Assembly (NCBI RefSeq): GCF_000439085.1
Contig: NZ_AUUA01000001.1
Location: 372,001-436,000 of the forward strand
Direction: 5' to 3'
From: Leminorella grimontii ATCC 33999 = DSM 5078
GTDB lineage: Bacteria > Pseudomonadota > Gammaproteobacteria > Enterobacterales > Enterobacteriaceae
Length of the DNA stretch: 64,000 bases
Part shown: piece after piece, positions 26,877-35,773 of the stretch
Layout of the letters: the number at the start of each line of letters is the position of its first letter
How positions within the stretch are numbered: the first letter of the stretch is position 1
Made by a program: the position numbers and the translations under genes
The notes under the pieces: model-generated
What the model was told of the DNA's origin: nothing
The model's database searches: none
What the model saw: only the letters and a program-made list of their open reading frames with translations

Positions 26877-29800
26877 TTAGCTGCGCGATATCTTCGCTGG
26901 CAGCGCCTGTCTTGCAGCAGAGCCGACCACCCAGTCGAGCAGGACGCCTTTTCCTTCTCGAGTCGGATCGGTGAGGCCGATGTCGTTAATATTGACGCCC
27001 TTAACGTCATCTGTGCGCGGTTCCTGCGGCCTATCTCCAACGGTATGGGCTCTGGCTCCGAGTTCTTTATGGCCGAATCCGTGCTCTATCGCCAGCGTTC
27101 CGGGGATAACCCCTTCCACGACGATGGCGGCAGCTCGCATTTCTCCGCCCGGCGTTGCAATGGTAAAGGCGTCGCCGGTAGAAATAGCAAATCGCTCGGC
27201 GTCCTGAGGGTGAATGTAAACCGGGTTGGCGCCCTTAACGCAGTTAAGAAGCGGGGATAGCTGAGAAACGCTGCTGTGGACGTTGGATTTAAAGCTGGTC
27301 AGCAGCAGCGGCCATTCGCCCTCAGGATAAACCTGTCGAAGCGGCGTGCCGTCGGCCGTCAGCGGCGGATACCAGGTAGGGCAGCCGACATAGCGTTTGC
27401 CTGACAGACTGTTTCTGCTGGTTGCCAGCGTTTCATTCCAAACGGCCAGCGGCTTTTTCCAGCGGTGTTTCATCCTATTTCCCTGATAGCGTTCCGAAGC
27501 GTTTTCAAAGCGGCCGCCGCGGGCAAGCACGTAGGCGACCTTGAGCAGCTCGTCGGGCGCCAACGTTTTTTCCATCGCGGGGAGTAAACGCTCAAGGCCG
27601 GACAGCTGAACGTCTTCCATGCTGGCGTTGGGCACGCCGCCGTCAATGAAGGCGAGATTGGCAGCCGCCATCAGATAGTAGTCTTCCGCGCTGTGAATAT
27701 CGCGCCAGCTTCCTTCGGCGTCCTGTATTGCCTTTTCGCCAAAGCCGCCGAGCTTAAGCCGCTTGGCGATATCAATAATCACGTTCTCCATGTTGATAGG
27801 GCGATCGTCGGGCGTATGTGCATTCAGGCAGTTCACTACGGGCCAGCGGGCGGTGGTGGCTTTTGTCGGCACGCCGTGCCACGGCGCGGCCATGCCCCAG
27901 CTTTCGTAGGTTACGCTGTCAGGGATGAGATAGTCCGACAGCGCGCCGGTTTCGCTGATAAAGGGATCGATAGTGATAATGAGCGGCAGCTGCTGTGGGT
28001 CTTTAAGTTTTTCTTCCAACAGCGCGGCAATTCCCGGGATAGCGTACAGCGGATTGGCCATGTGGTTTATCCAGGCCTTTAGCCTATAGGGATAGCCGTC
28101 TATAGCCGCGCTTAGCTGTTCGGTCATCAGCGGCTGAGAGAACGGATACCATGGGGCGCGGGTGGGATAGGGGGATTGGCCCGCATCGACTCTGCGCCGG
28201 TATTCGCTGGTGTTCTCATACTTAAATCGGTTGCGGGAAATGAAAACGCCTTTAGGAACAACTTTGTTGGGAAACTGCGCAAAATTATATCTCGGCCCCT
28301 TTCCGCTGGTAGGGTAGCGCCCGGCCTTGGCCATCACGCCGCCTTTGACATTCAGATTGCCGATCAGCGCATTGAGCATCAGGATGGCATAGGCGGTATA
28401 AAAGCCGCTGCTGTGCATGGTGCCGCCGTGGGTATCGACGGCGGCCCGATCTCCGTGGCTGGTGAACCGGGTGGCCAGCTGGATAATCTCCTCAACGGGG
28501 ATGGCGCACTCTCGGCTGTAGAAATTCAGGTCGTACTTCATCGCTTCTTCTTTTAACAGCTGGAGCGAGGACTTCACGTGAACCGTTCCCGACGGTGTCG
28601 CTATTTTCGTATCAACAAACAGCTGAGCGGGTGCAGGCTGCGTGCTTAGTGTGAGTTGCCCGCTCGCGTTGTCGATAACTAAAGGCACATCGTCGTCGGA
28701 CAACGGTTCGCCGCCGTAGGGCATATTCATTTCAGACGCGCGCAGAAATGCGCCGCACCTTGGGTGCTGTTCGTCGCAGATAACTAAGTGAGTGGCGTTG
28801 CTCCAGTGGGCCGTATTGGCCACCGCCATGGCAGCTTCGCCGGGCTGAGATAAAAACAGGGCGTTGAAACGCTCATTTTCGATTATCCAGCGGATCATGC
28901 CCATCACCAGCGCCGCGTCGGAGCCGGGTCTTATCGGCAGCCAGCGGTTGTTGTCGCCGGCCGACAGGCTGGACGACGCGGGCAAAGAGGGAGACACAAC
29001 GACGTATTCGAAGTCGGGACGGGTTCTGGCGCTGGCAAGCTGTCGTGCCTGGCGCTTGAACGGATTACCCGCCTGGGCCGGGGACATGCCGATAAACAGC
29101 GCGAACTTAACGTTTTCGATATCGGGCTTAACGTGAGTATAGTTATCCAAATCGTTCATCAACGCGCCCGACCCCGCACGGAATGAAAAGCCACAGTAGG
29201 CGCCGTGGTTACTGAAGTTGCGCGTGCCGAAGCCGTTAAACGTAAAGCGTTTAAGAATATCGTCGCGGCCCTCATCGCTGGCGTTGGTAACCAACAGCTG
29301 GTTGGCCTTCGGGCCGTACTCTGGGTTTTGAGCGTCCAGCGGCGTTTCAATATCGCGGATTGCCCGCAGGCCGTCGACGTGGCCTTCGCCGAACAGGTCT
29401 CCTCCTTCGATGATCTCATTTAAGAGTTGTTCATAGCTGATGGGGAGCCACTTGCCTTCTCCTCTTTTCCCTACTCGCTTCATCGGTTGAGTAATGCGAT
29501 AAGGGCTGTTGCGCAGCGCTAGCATCGCATTGCCGCGGGCGCAGGCGGTGGAACGGCCGTCACCCGAGCCGGACTCCCCGGTCAGAGACAGATAGGCCCG
29601 TTTTATCGGCGTTTCAAACGGGAGCTGTTGCTCTTGAGAAAGAGGATGATAGGGGTTACCGGAAATGCGCAGTATCTCGTCCGTTCTGTTGTCGATTCTC
29701 ACCCGGACGCCGCACAGCGTCCAGCAACCCAGGCACATTGACGGACTTACGCGCTGATTGGGATTGGCGATCAGGCGCTCCTTGTGCGTTATCTGGTATT

Positions 29801-29969
29801 CCGGCTCAAGCGAATTGCCGAAGTGCGCATGTTTAGGCTTTTCTCCAGAAGAGCCGGTAATGACGCCCTCCAGTATGTGTTTAGCCGTTTGCCCATAACC
29901 GGCGATAAACGCGGAGGTTCCACCGACGGCCAGCCCGGCTTTAAGAAGGTTGCGGCGATTCTTATTCAT
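26877..29969 (-). CDS. ttrA: Tetrathionate reductase catalytic subunit A
   Basis: 1030 residues from the ATG at 29969; an earlier in-frame start adds three residues. Twin-arginine signal (NRRNLLKAGLAVGG). Molybdopterin oxidoreductase with a [4Fe-4S] site (C79, C82, C86 and C143) and a likely molybdenum-ligand cysteine in NHGAYCGFSF. It reduces tetrathionate to thiosulfate in the periplasm. Third gene of ttrBCA; its start overlaps the ttrC stop. Related arsenate and selenate reductases exist, but the ttrS/ttrR neighbours settle the identity. Confidence 0.95.
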   Translation of the reverse strand: MNKNRRNLLKAGLAVGGTSAFIAGYGQTAKHILEGVITGSSGEKPKHAHFGNSLEPEYQITHKERLIANPNQRVSPSMCLGCWTLCGVRVRIDNRTDEILRISGNPYHPLSQEQQLPFETPIKRAYLSLTGESGSGDGRSTACARGNAMLALRNSPYRITQPMKRVGKRGEGKWLPISYEQLLNEIIEGGDLFGEGHVDGLRAIRDIETPLDAQNPEYGPKANQLLVTNASDEGRDDILKRFTFNGFGTRNFSNHGAYCGFSFRAGSGALMNDLDNYTHVKPDIENVKFALFIGMSPAQAGNPFKRQARQLASARTRPDFEYVVVSPSLPASSSLSAGDNNRWLPIRPGSDAALVMGMIRWIIENERFNALFLSQPGEAAMAVANTAHWSNATHLVICDEQHPRCGAFLRASEMNMPYGGEPLSDDDVPLVIDNASGQLTLSTQPAPAQLFVDTKIATPSGTVHVKSSLQLLKEEAMKYDLNFYSRECAIPVEEIIQLATRFTSHGDRAAVDTHGGTMHSSGFYTAYAILMLNALIGNLNVKGGVMAKAGRYPTSGKGPRYNFAQFPNKVVPKGVFISRNRFKYENTSEYRRRVDAGQSPYPTRAPWYPFSQPLMTEQLSAAIDGYPYRLKAWINHMANPLYAIPGIAALLEEKLKDPQQLPLIITIDPFISETGALSDYLIPDSVTYESWGMAAPWHGVPTKATTARWPVVNCLNAHTPDDRPINMENVIIDIAKRLKLGGFGEKAIQDAEGSWRDIHSAEDYYLMAAANLAFIDGGVPNASMEDVQLSGLERLLPAMEKTLAPDELLKVAYVLARGGRFENASERYQGNRMKHRWKKPLAVWNETLATSRNSLSGKRYVGCPTWYPPLTADGTPLRQVYPEGEWPLLLTSFKSNVHSSVSQLSPLLNCVKGANPVYIHPQDAERFAISTGDAFTIATPGGEMRAAAIVVEGVIPGTLAIEHGFGHKELGARAHTVGDRPQEPRTDDVKGVNINDIGLTDPTREGKGVLLDWVVGSAARQALPAKISRS

Positions 29970-31056
29970 GGCGGTCACCTTGAACGGTTGAAACGTTGGA
30001 TAAACGGGAGGGTGACGTATCGTTAGCGATGACGCCTGACGTTACGACGGCAAGCGCGAGCCAAAGTCCGGCCATACCGACAATGCCTAAAACGCCGGAC
30101 GTTCCCCAGTCCAGGGCATAAGGGTAAAGACCGGCGTCGTAGCGAGGCACGCTTTGAACATTCAACAGCGTTACCCAGCGAACGAACCAGCAGGCCGCAA
30201 TAGAAAGAAGGCCGAGCGCAGCGGCCCACCGGCGAGAAAGCGTAGAACGGCTAGCGGCAATGAAACAGGCGATAAGCAGCGCCATAACGCCCCCGATGCG
30301 CCAACGCCAAACGTTATGAATCATTAGATTCATTCCCTGACCGTTGATGAGCCAAAGCGGAAACAGCAGGCTGCTCAGTAGTGCAGAGATGGGGATCGCC
30401 CTGCGGATAAACGACGCATCGGACGCCGAAAAGCGGCTAAGGGTCGACAGCATCAACAGAGTCAAACCTGATGTTCCTAAAAAGGCGGTGACAAACCACA
30501 GCAGTGGGGATGCTGGCTGATGCCAAAGCGGGCGGCTGGCGACAGCGGCGACTTCTGCGCCGGTATAAAGCGCAACGCTGAGCCCTGAAATCACGGTAAT
30601 CAAAGCAACGAGCGTTAAGGTGCGCGGCGACGTAGGCCATTTTCCCAGCGACAGGAGGGCGAGTCTGCGCATCCTTGAATTAGGGTGTTGTTCTAGGGCG
30701 CGTATTGACGGACGCAGGTAAAGCCAGGCGGTCAGTACCGCCAGTAAAGAAAACAACGGCAGTAAAACGGCGCCCCGCGACATCCACGAGCTGGGGGTCA
30801 GATGAGCGAAAAAGTGCCACGCCCGACCTGGCTGATGCAGTTCGGCCGTAAGGGCCAAAGGGCCGACGGCGGCAGAAATGGCTAATACCAGCGCCAGCGA
30901 GCTTCTTAACGCCGGTGAGGTTTGGCGATGACGCAGCAGGGACAGCGTAAACAGAATGGCTGCCCCGTAAGCTGACCCAATATAAAAAAAGTACTGAACG
31001 GCCCACGGTAGCCATGCGGTTTCCTGGGCGGGAACAAGGATTTCAGTGATTATCAT
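29962..31056 (-). CDS. ttrC: Tetrathionate reductase membrane subunit C
   Basis: 364 residues, about nine membrane helices, NrfD/PsrC family quinol dehydrogenase. Seen: the amphipathic N-terminal helix with QYFFYIGSAYGAAILF, then LHQPGRAWHFF and the later repeats of hydrophobic segments. It oxidises menaquinol and feeds TtrB and TtrA. Start overlaps the ttrB stop (ATGA), and the ttrA start overlaps its stop, so the three are coupled. Confidence 0.93.
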   Translation of the reverse strand: MIITEILVPAQETAWLPWAVQYFFYIGSAYGAAILFTLSLLRHRQTSPALRSSLALVLAISAAVGPLALTAELHQPGRAWHFFAHLTPSSWMSRGAVLLPLFSLLAVLTAWLYLRPSIRALEQHPNSRMRRLALLSLGKWPTSPRTLTLVALITVISGLSVALYTGAEVAAVASRPLWHQPASPLLWFVTAFLGTSGLTLLMLSTLSRFSASDASFIRRAIPISALLSSLLFPLWLINGQGMNLMIHNVWRWRIGGVMALLIACFIAASRSTLSRRWAAALGLLSIAACWFVRWVTLLNVQSVPRYDAGLYPYALDWGTSGVLGIVGMAGLWLALAVVTSGVIANDTSPSRLSNVSTVQGDRHE

Positions 31057-31802
31057 AGCGTTTCCCCCTGGGGCGCATAGGCGACCGGGTTACCCTTTAC
31101 GTGAGAGGTAAATTCCTCGCTCATGCCGATATAAAAAACGTGCGGCGCGGTTTTTTGCTCAGGCTTGAGCACTTTGATATCCGCCGCGTTTTCTTTCAAA
31201 AGCCGATTAATTTCGCTTTTGGGATCGTTTAGATCGCCAATTACCCTTGCGCCACCGACGCAGGTTTCCACGCAGGCGGGCAGCAGGCCCGCTTCCAAAC
31301 GGTGCGCGCAGAAGGTGCACTTATCGGCGGTTAGCGTGCGTTCGTTAATAAAACGAGCATCGTAAGGGCAGGCCTGTACGCAGTAGGCGCAGCCCACGCA
31401 GCGCTGGTTGTCAACCATTACGATGCCGTCTGCACGCTGGTAGGTAGCCTGAACCGGGCAAACCGGTATACAGGGCGCATCGTTGCAGTGGTTGCACAGG
31501 CGCGGCAGCATAAAGGCTTTGACCTGGCCGGGGGTGATATCGGTTGGGGGGATCGAAACCTGATACTGTTTAACCGTTGTGCGAAACTGCCCCAGCGGCG
31601 CCTGATTTTCTATAGCGCAGCCGACGGTGCAGGCTTGGCAGCCTACGCACTTGCGCAGGTCAATCACCATTGCAAAGCGTTTGCCGCGTATTCCTTCTCT
31701 TGGTCCGCCAGAGGTCGAGGCCGCCCGCGCGGTCGGGATCAGCGCGGCGCCGGCGGTGATTAAGCCGAGGCCGGAAAGTAAATGGCGTCTGTTTTTATCC
31801 AT
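31053..31802 (-). CDS. ttrB: Tetrathionate reductase ferredoxin subunit B
   Basis: 249 residues with a twin-arginine signal (NRRHLLSGLG). Four [4Fe-4S] clusters: CVGCQACTVGC, CNHCNDAPCIPVC, CVGCAYCVQAC and CTFC with distal CVETC. It carries electrons from TtrC to TtrA in the periplasm. First gene of the ttrBCA operon, divergent from ttrSR. Confidence 0.95.
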   Translation of the reverse strand: MDKNRRHLLSGLGLITAGAALIPTARAASTSGGPREGIRGKRFAMVIDLRKCVGCQACTVGCAIENQAPLGQFRTTVKQYQVSIPPTDITPGQVKAFMLPRLCNHCNDAPCIPVCPVQATYQRADGIVMVDNQRCVGCAYCVQACPYDARFINERTLTADKCTFCAHRLEAGLLPACVETCVGGARVIGDLNDPKSEINRLLKENAADIKVLKPEQKTAPHVFYIGMSEEFTSHVKGNPVAYAPQGETL

Positions 31803-31883
31803 AGCGAAATCCCGTTAACTGACAGTGAAAGTGTGTGATTCGATACGGGGCTATTGTTAACGTCGCAGGCTTTTTCCGACTAT

Positions 31884-31897
31884 TGTGGTTTTCCACA
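31884..31897. promoter_or_regulatory. Perfect dyad in the ttrB-ttrS interval, candidate TtrR operator
   Basis: TGTGG-TTTT-CCACA, perfect 5+4+5 dyad, 82 bases upstream of ttrB and 129 upstream of ttrS. TtrR is a FixJ-like activator that should bind in this interval; this is the clearest dyad there. Assignment is inference. Confidence 0.4.
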
Positions 31898-31911
31898 TGT
31901 ATCGGGCTTTC

Positions 31912-31925
31912 TTGATCTACAACAA
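31912..31925. promoter_or_regulatory. FNR-like site in the ttrB-ttrS interval
   Basis: TTGAT-N4-AACAA, 9 of 10 matches to the FNR consensus, 110 bases upstream of ttrB. In Salmonella ttrBCA needs FNR for anaerobic expression, so a site here fits. Confidence 0.5.
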
Positions 31926-32025
31926 AGGAATCGAAGGGGATTTTTTCGCTCAGACGGATTAAAGCGGGTAACCTTAGGGGACTGCTCAACTGGAAAGGCC
32001 GTTTGGCGATCGATATGGGATAGCC

Positions 32026-33822
32026 ATGTTTAAACAGATACAAAAGAGGATGATTTGGCTTGCGTTGGCGTTAGGTATCGCCGTTTCAAGCAGCGCAATG
32101 GCACAGCCGCATCCCGAAGCGGCGGATGAAACGATAGACATCGGCGTGCTGGCGACGCGCGGGGATCTCGCTGCGGTTGAGCGCTGGCGTCCGATGATGG
32201 CGTGGCTGTCACAGCGCGTTGGCAACGTTCGCTTTGAGTTGCATCCCTATACGCTTGAACAGATGGCTGACGCAGTTAAGTTGCAGAGCGTTGACTTTAT
32301 TATCACCAACCCCGGGCAGTCGGTCCAATTGGGGCGGCAATATCCGTTTTCCTGGCTGGCTACGCTGCGAAGCCGTCAGCAGGGCGGAACGACCCACGCC
32401 ATCGGCTCCGCCTTCGTTGTCAGACAGAATTCGCCTTACCGCCACCTCAGCGATATGAAGGGGCAAAAAATCGCCGCCGTGTCGGAAATGGCGTTCGGGG
32501 GCTACCTGACGCTAAAGCGAGAAATGCAGCAGGCGGGGAACGATCCCGCCCGCTTCTTTTCCTCTATTGAGTTTGACGGATTCCCGCTGGACGCCATTGT
32601 TTATCGACTGCGCGACGGTAAGATTGAAGGCGCTATTTTACCCGTTTGTCAGCTGGAGAACATGATCCGCGAAGGGCGCGTCGAGGTGAACGGCTTTCGA
32701 GTGCTGGACAATCAGGCACCGCTGGGATTCGCCTGTCAAACGTCAACCAGGCTTTATCCCAACTGGTCTTTTGCTAAAACGGGCAAGGTATCGGACGCCA
32801 TGGCAAAGCGCGTTACCGCCGCTCTGCTGGCCTTGCCTGAGAATCATCCGGCTTCAGTCGCCGCTGACTCGCTGGGGTGGACGACGCCGGTTAGCCAGCT
32901 AACCATCGACCGGCTGTATCAGGATCTGGATATGCATCCTCTGCAAAATCCGTGGTGGAAAGAGGCGCTGGTCTGGCTGAAGGCTAATCAGCAGTGGGGC
33001 TGGTTGGCAATATTGCTCATTGTGGTGCTCAACGTTTACCACTTCCTGCTGGAGTACCGCTTTAATAAAAATCAGCGTCGCCTGCAGCAAACGCAAAACG
33101 AACTAAACGAAAAAATCGCTATGCTGGAACACGCGCAGCGGGTCGCCGTCGTCGGCGAACTTGGCGGCAGCATTGCGCACGAGCTTAGTCAGCCCTTGGC
33201 TGCAATCCAAAATTACAGTCAGGGGGGGCTGATGCGCATTGGTAAAGGGAAGCCTGCCGCCGAACTGCTGCCGGTGTTGGAGCAGATTCAGCATCAGGTT
33301 AGCCGCGCCAGCGATGTCGTTTTGCGCCTGAGAGGGCTGATTAACAAGCGCGCCAGCATGAAAGCGCCGAGCGATATGGCGGCAATTATTAACGACACGC
33401 TGCTGCTTTTAAGATATGAGTTGGACAAGCATCGCATATCGGTAACGTTTCATCGCGACGGCGAAGAGCGGCAGGTCTTTATCGACCCGGTAGGGTTTCA
33501 GCAGCTGATCCTTAATCTGATAAAAAACGGCATCGACGCCTGCCGTCAATACGGTCAATCTTCCGCGTTTATTACTGTCTACCTGCATTTTTCCTCTCGG
33601 GAAGCCACGGTCAAAATCGTTGATAGCGGAAGCGGTATGACGGCGGAGCCCGAGCTGCTGCAAAGCGCGTTTTATTCCACGAAAGACGAGGGGCTGGGGC
33701 TGGGATTGGCGATATGTAGAGACGTGGTGAAAAGCCATCATGGGCGGATGACCATGACTAACGTTCTGCCTCACGGCTGTGCCGTTGAGATTGTATTTCC
33801 TCTTACTGACGGGCCGGATTAA
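32026..33822 (+). CDS. ttrS: Tetrathionate sensor histidine kinase
   Basis: 598 residues. An N-terminal signal or anchor helix (residues 9-26) precedes a periplasmic PhnD-like binding domain to about residue 320. A membrane helix follows at 325-343, then a coiled linker and a HisKA/HATPase core with phosphorylated histidine H385 in GSIAHELSQPLAA, the N box NLIKNGIDA and G boxes near DSGSGMT and GLGLGLAI. Two periplasmic cysteines (C208, C237) lie in the sensor domain. Pairs with TtrR to induce ttrBCA on tetrathionate. Confidence 0.94.
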   Translation: MFKQIQKRMIWLALALGIAVSSSAMAQPHPEAADETIDIGVLATRGDLAAVERWRPMMAWLSQRVGNVRFELHPYTLEQMADAVKLQSVDFIITNPGQSVQLGRQYPFSWLATLRSRQQGGTTHAIGSAFVVRQNSPYRHLSDMKGQKIAAVSEMAFGGYLTLKREMQQAGNDPARFFSSIEFDGFPLDAIVYRLRDGKIEGAILPVCQLENMIREGRVEVNGFRVLDNQAPLGFACQTSTRLYPNWSFAKTGKVSDAMAKRVTAALLALPENHPASVAADSLGWTTPVSQLTIDRLYQDLDMHPLQNPWWKEALVWLKANQQWGWLAILLIVVLNVYHFLLEYRFNKNQRRLQQTQNELNEKIAMLEHAQRVAVVGELGGSIAHELSQPLAAIQNYSQGGLMRIGKGKPAAELLPVLEQIQHQVSRASDVVLRLRGLINKRASMKAPSDMAAIINDTLLLLRYELDKHRISVTFHRDGEERQVFIDPVGFQQLILNLIKNGIDACRQYGQSSAFITVYLHFSSREATVKIVDSGSGMTAEPELLQSAFYSTKDEGLGLGLAICRDVVKSHHGRMTMTNVLPHGCAVEIVFPLTDGPD

Positions 33823-33833
33823 CCGGTAGAGAT

Positions 33834-34433
33834 ATGGCAAATATTCATATTGTTGATGACGATGACTCCGTTCGCAGTTCGCTTGGATTCATGCTGGAGG
33901 GGTACGACTTTCAGGTTGCAGTTTACGCTAGCGGAGAGGATTTTCTAAGCCGCGTCGATCTTGAACAAGCGGGCTGCGTCATATTGGACAGCAGCATGCC
34001 GGGCCTGAGCGGCCAGCAGGTTCAGCGTATTTTGAATGAGAAAGAAAGCCCGCTGAGCGTTATTTATTTAACCGGGCAGGGCGACGTTCCCATGGCGGTG
34101 GATGCTTTTAAAAAGGGCGCCGTCGACTTTTTCCAAAAGCCGGTGGACGGCAACGCTCTTGCCGCAGCGCTTGAGAAAGCGCTGCTTTTGTCTGAACGGC
34201 ATAAACGCATGTGGGAATATCGCCGATTGGTGAACCAGCTGACGGCGCGTGAGAAAGAGATGTTTTCTTTGATTACGCAGGGTTATAAAAACCAGCAGGT
34301 GGCCGATAAAATGAATATTGCCGTCAGAACGGTAGAAGTCCACCGGGCCAACCTGATGAAAAAGCTGAACGCCAAGACGGTCTCCGAGCTGGCGGTAGTT
34401 TATTCGATGTTAAACGAGAATGAGGTCATTTAA
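33834..34433 (+). CDS. ttrR: Tetrathionate response regulator
   Basis: 199 residues, FixJ/NarL-like. Receiver domain with acidic cluster VDDDD at 7-11, phosphoacceptor D52 in VILDSSMPG, switch threonine in YLTGQGD and the conserved lysine in FFQKP. The C-terminal LuxR-type helix-turn-helix starts at LTAREKEMFSLITQGYKNQQVA. It follows ttrS after 11 bases and activates ttrBCA. Confidence 0.94.
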   Translation: MANIHIVDDDDSVRSSLGFMLEGYDFQVAVYASGEDFLSRVDLEQAGCVILDSSMPGLSGQQVQRILNEKESPLSVIYLTGQGDVPMAVDAFKKGAVDFFQKPVDGNALAAALEKALLLSERHKRMWEYRRLVNQLTAREKEMFSLITQGYKNQQVADKMNIAVRTVEVHRANLMKKLNAKTVSELAVVYSMLNENEVI

Positions 34434-34483
34434 GCCCATTTAGTTACGCTGTCACTTAAATCCTCGTTGTTTTGACATGCGTT

Positions 34484-34503
34484 GAGCCGCATAGCTGCGG
34501 CTC
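34484..34503. terminator. Hairpin between convergent ttrR and aldolase-like gene
   Basis: GAGCCGCA-TAGC-TGCGGCTC, perfect 8-base-pair stem between two convergent stops. T-rich tract after it is poor on both strands. Confidence 0.5.
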
Positions 34504-34539
34504 ATTCTTATAAACAAATGTTCTTGAAAGCGCACGCGA

Positions 34540-35682
34540 CTACCAGCCGGTAATGCGCGTCCATACTTCCCGAGTTCCTTCCTTTTCGTCAATGGCCTGA
34601 TACTGCAGGTGCATGGCGGTTGTCGCGCAGGCGTGGTTCGGCAGAATGCGCAGGCGGCTGCCGATAGGGAAACGCTCAAGTGCGCAAGGGCCGTCGGCGG
34701 GCAGCTCGATAAGGCCGTGCTCCTGATTGGCGGAATTTACTCGAACGCCGGGCAGGGGCGTACCGGACATATCGCACACCTGACCGTAAAGGTAGTCCTG
34801 CTTTTGCGAGGCCGTTCCGCGATCGCGGGAAAGGGCCATCCAGCCGGCGTCGATAAACAGCGTGTTGCGACGCTTATTGTGGCCGATAACGGTGGCGACA
34901 ATGGAAATGGCGATGTCGTCCATGGCGCAGACGCCGACGTTATGCATAAAGAGGTCGAACAGAGTGAATACGCCCGCTCGAACCTCAGTGATGCCCGTCA
35001 GATCGTCGGCGAAGTGGGCGGTAGGCGTGGAGCCTACGCTGAGCGTTGGGCTGGCGATTCCCTGGCTTTGCAGCAGTTCGGCGGTTTGTAGCAGCGCGCC
35101 GCATTCCTGACGCGCCGCGGCGCGAATGCAGTCCGGCGTCGAGCAGGAGTAGGACTCTCCGGCATGGGTCAACAGCCCCTGAAAGCAGGCCCCCGCGCCG
35201 GACAGGCGGCGGGCGATATCAACAACCGCAGGGTCGGCAGCCGGCAGGCCGCCCCGATGTCCGTCGCAGTCAATTTCGATAAAGGCGCTGAACGTTACGC
35301 CGTGAGCAAGGCCGTACTCGGCGACCTCTGCGGCCTGCTCCAAGCTGTCCAACAAAATGTGCAGATTAACGCCTCTGCGTAAGAGCGCAGCGGCTCTTTC
35401 CAGCTTGTTGGCGGAAATGCCGACGGCGTACAGCAGGTTGTTATAGCCCGCATCGGCTAACGCCTCTGCCTCGGCCAGCGTTGAAACCGTAGCCGGCGCG
35501 CTGCGGGTTGGCAAAATAAGCGCGGTCGCTTCGAGAGAGCGGACCGTCTTCAGATGCGGGCGCAAAACGGCGCCCAGGCTCTCAATGCGCGTTTGTAGGC
35601 GGTGGACGTTAGCCTGAAGTTTGTTTTTATCAATAAGCAAAAAAGGCGTTTGAAGGCCGTCGGTCAGCTGGTCTGCGTTCAT
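34540..35682 (-). CDS. D-threonine aldolase / D-serine dehydratase-like PLP enzyme
   Basis: 380 residues of the fold-type III (alanine racemase-like) group with a C-terminal D-serine dehydratase-like domain. Seen: TPFLLIDKNKLQANV, the PLP lysine in LRPHLKT, IEIDCDGHRGG, SVGSTPTA, ELRAGVF-like TEVRAGVFTLFD, and a C-terminal LPNHACATT, whose histidine and cysteine bind metal in this family. It probably cleaves or deaminates a D-hydroxy amino acid. The divergent LysR gene is its likely regulator. Confidence 0.8.
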   Translation of the reverse strand: MNADQLTDGLQTPFLLIDKNKLQANVHRLQTRIESLGAVLRPHLKTVRSLEATALILPTRSAPATVSTLAEAEALADAGYNNLLYAVGISANKLERAAALLRRGVNLHILLDSLEQAAEVAEYGLAHGVTFSAFIEIDCDGHRGGLPAADPAVVDIARRLSGAGACFQGLLTHAGESYSCSTPDCIRAAARQECGALLQTAELLQSQGIASPTLSVGSTPTAHFADDLTGITEVRAGVFTLFDLFMHNVGVCAMDDIAISIVATVIGHNKRRNTLFIDAGWMALSRDRGTASQKQDYLYGQVCDMSGTPLPGVRVNSANQEHGLIELPADGPCALERFPIGSRLRILPNHACATTAMHLQYQAIDEKEGTREVWTRITGW

Positions 35683-35710
35683 AGTTCCCCCTGTAAAAAG
35701 AGTTTGTAGT

Positions 35711-35736
35711 TTTTCATCATTCTCATAAGATGAAAA
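35711..35736. promoter_or_regulatory. Inverted repeat, candidate LysR operator
   Basis: Perfect 8-base arms TTTTCATC and GATGAAAA separated by 10 bases, centred between the two divergent starts (35682 and 35774). Size and position fit a LysR-type binding site controlling both genes. Confidence 0.55.
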
Positions 35737-35773
35737 TAAACGTTAAGTTAGTTATAGGTTAAGGTGAAACTTA

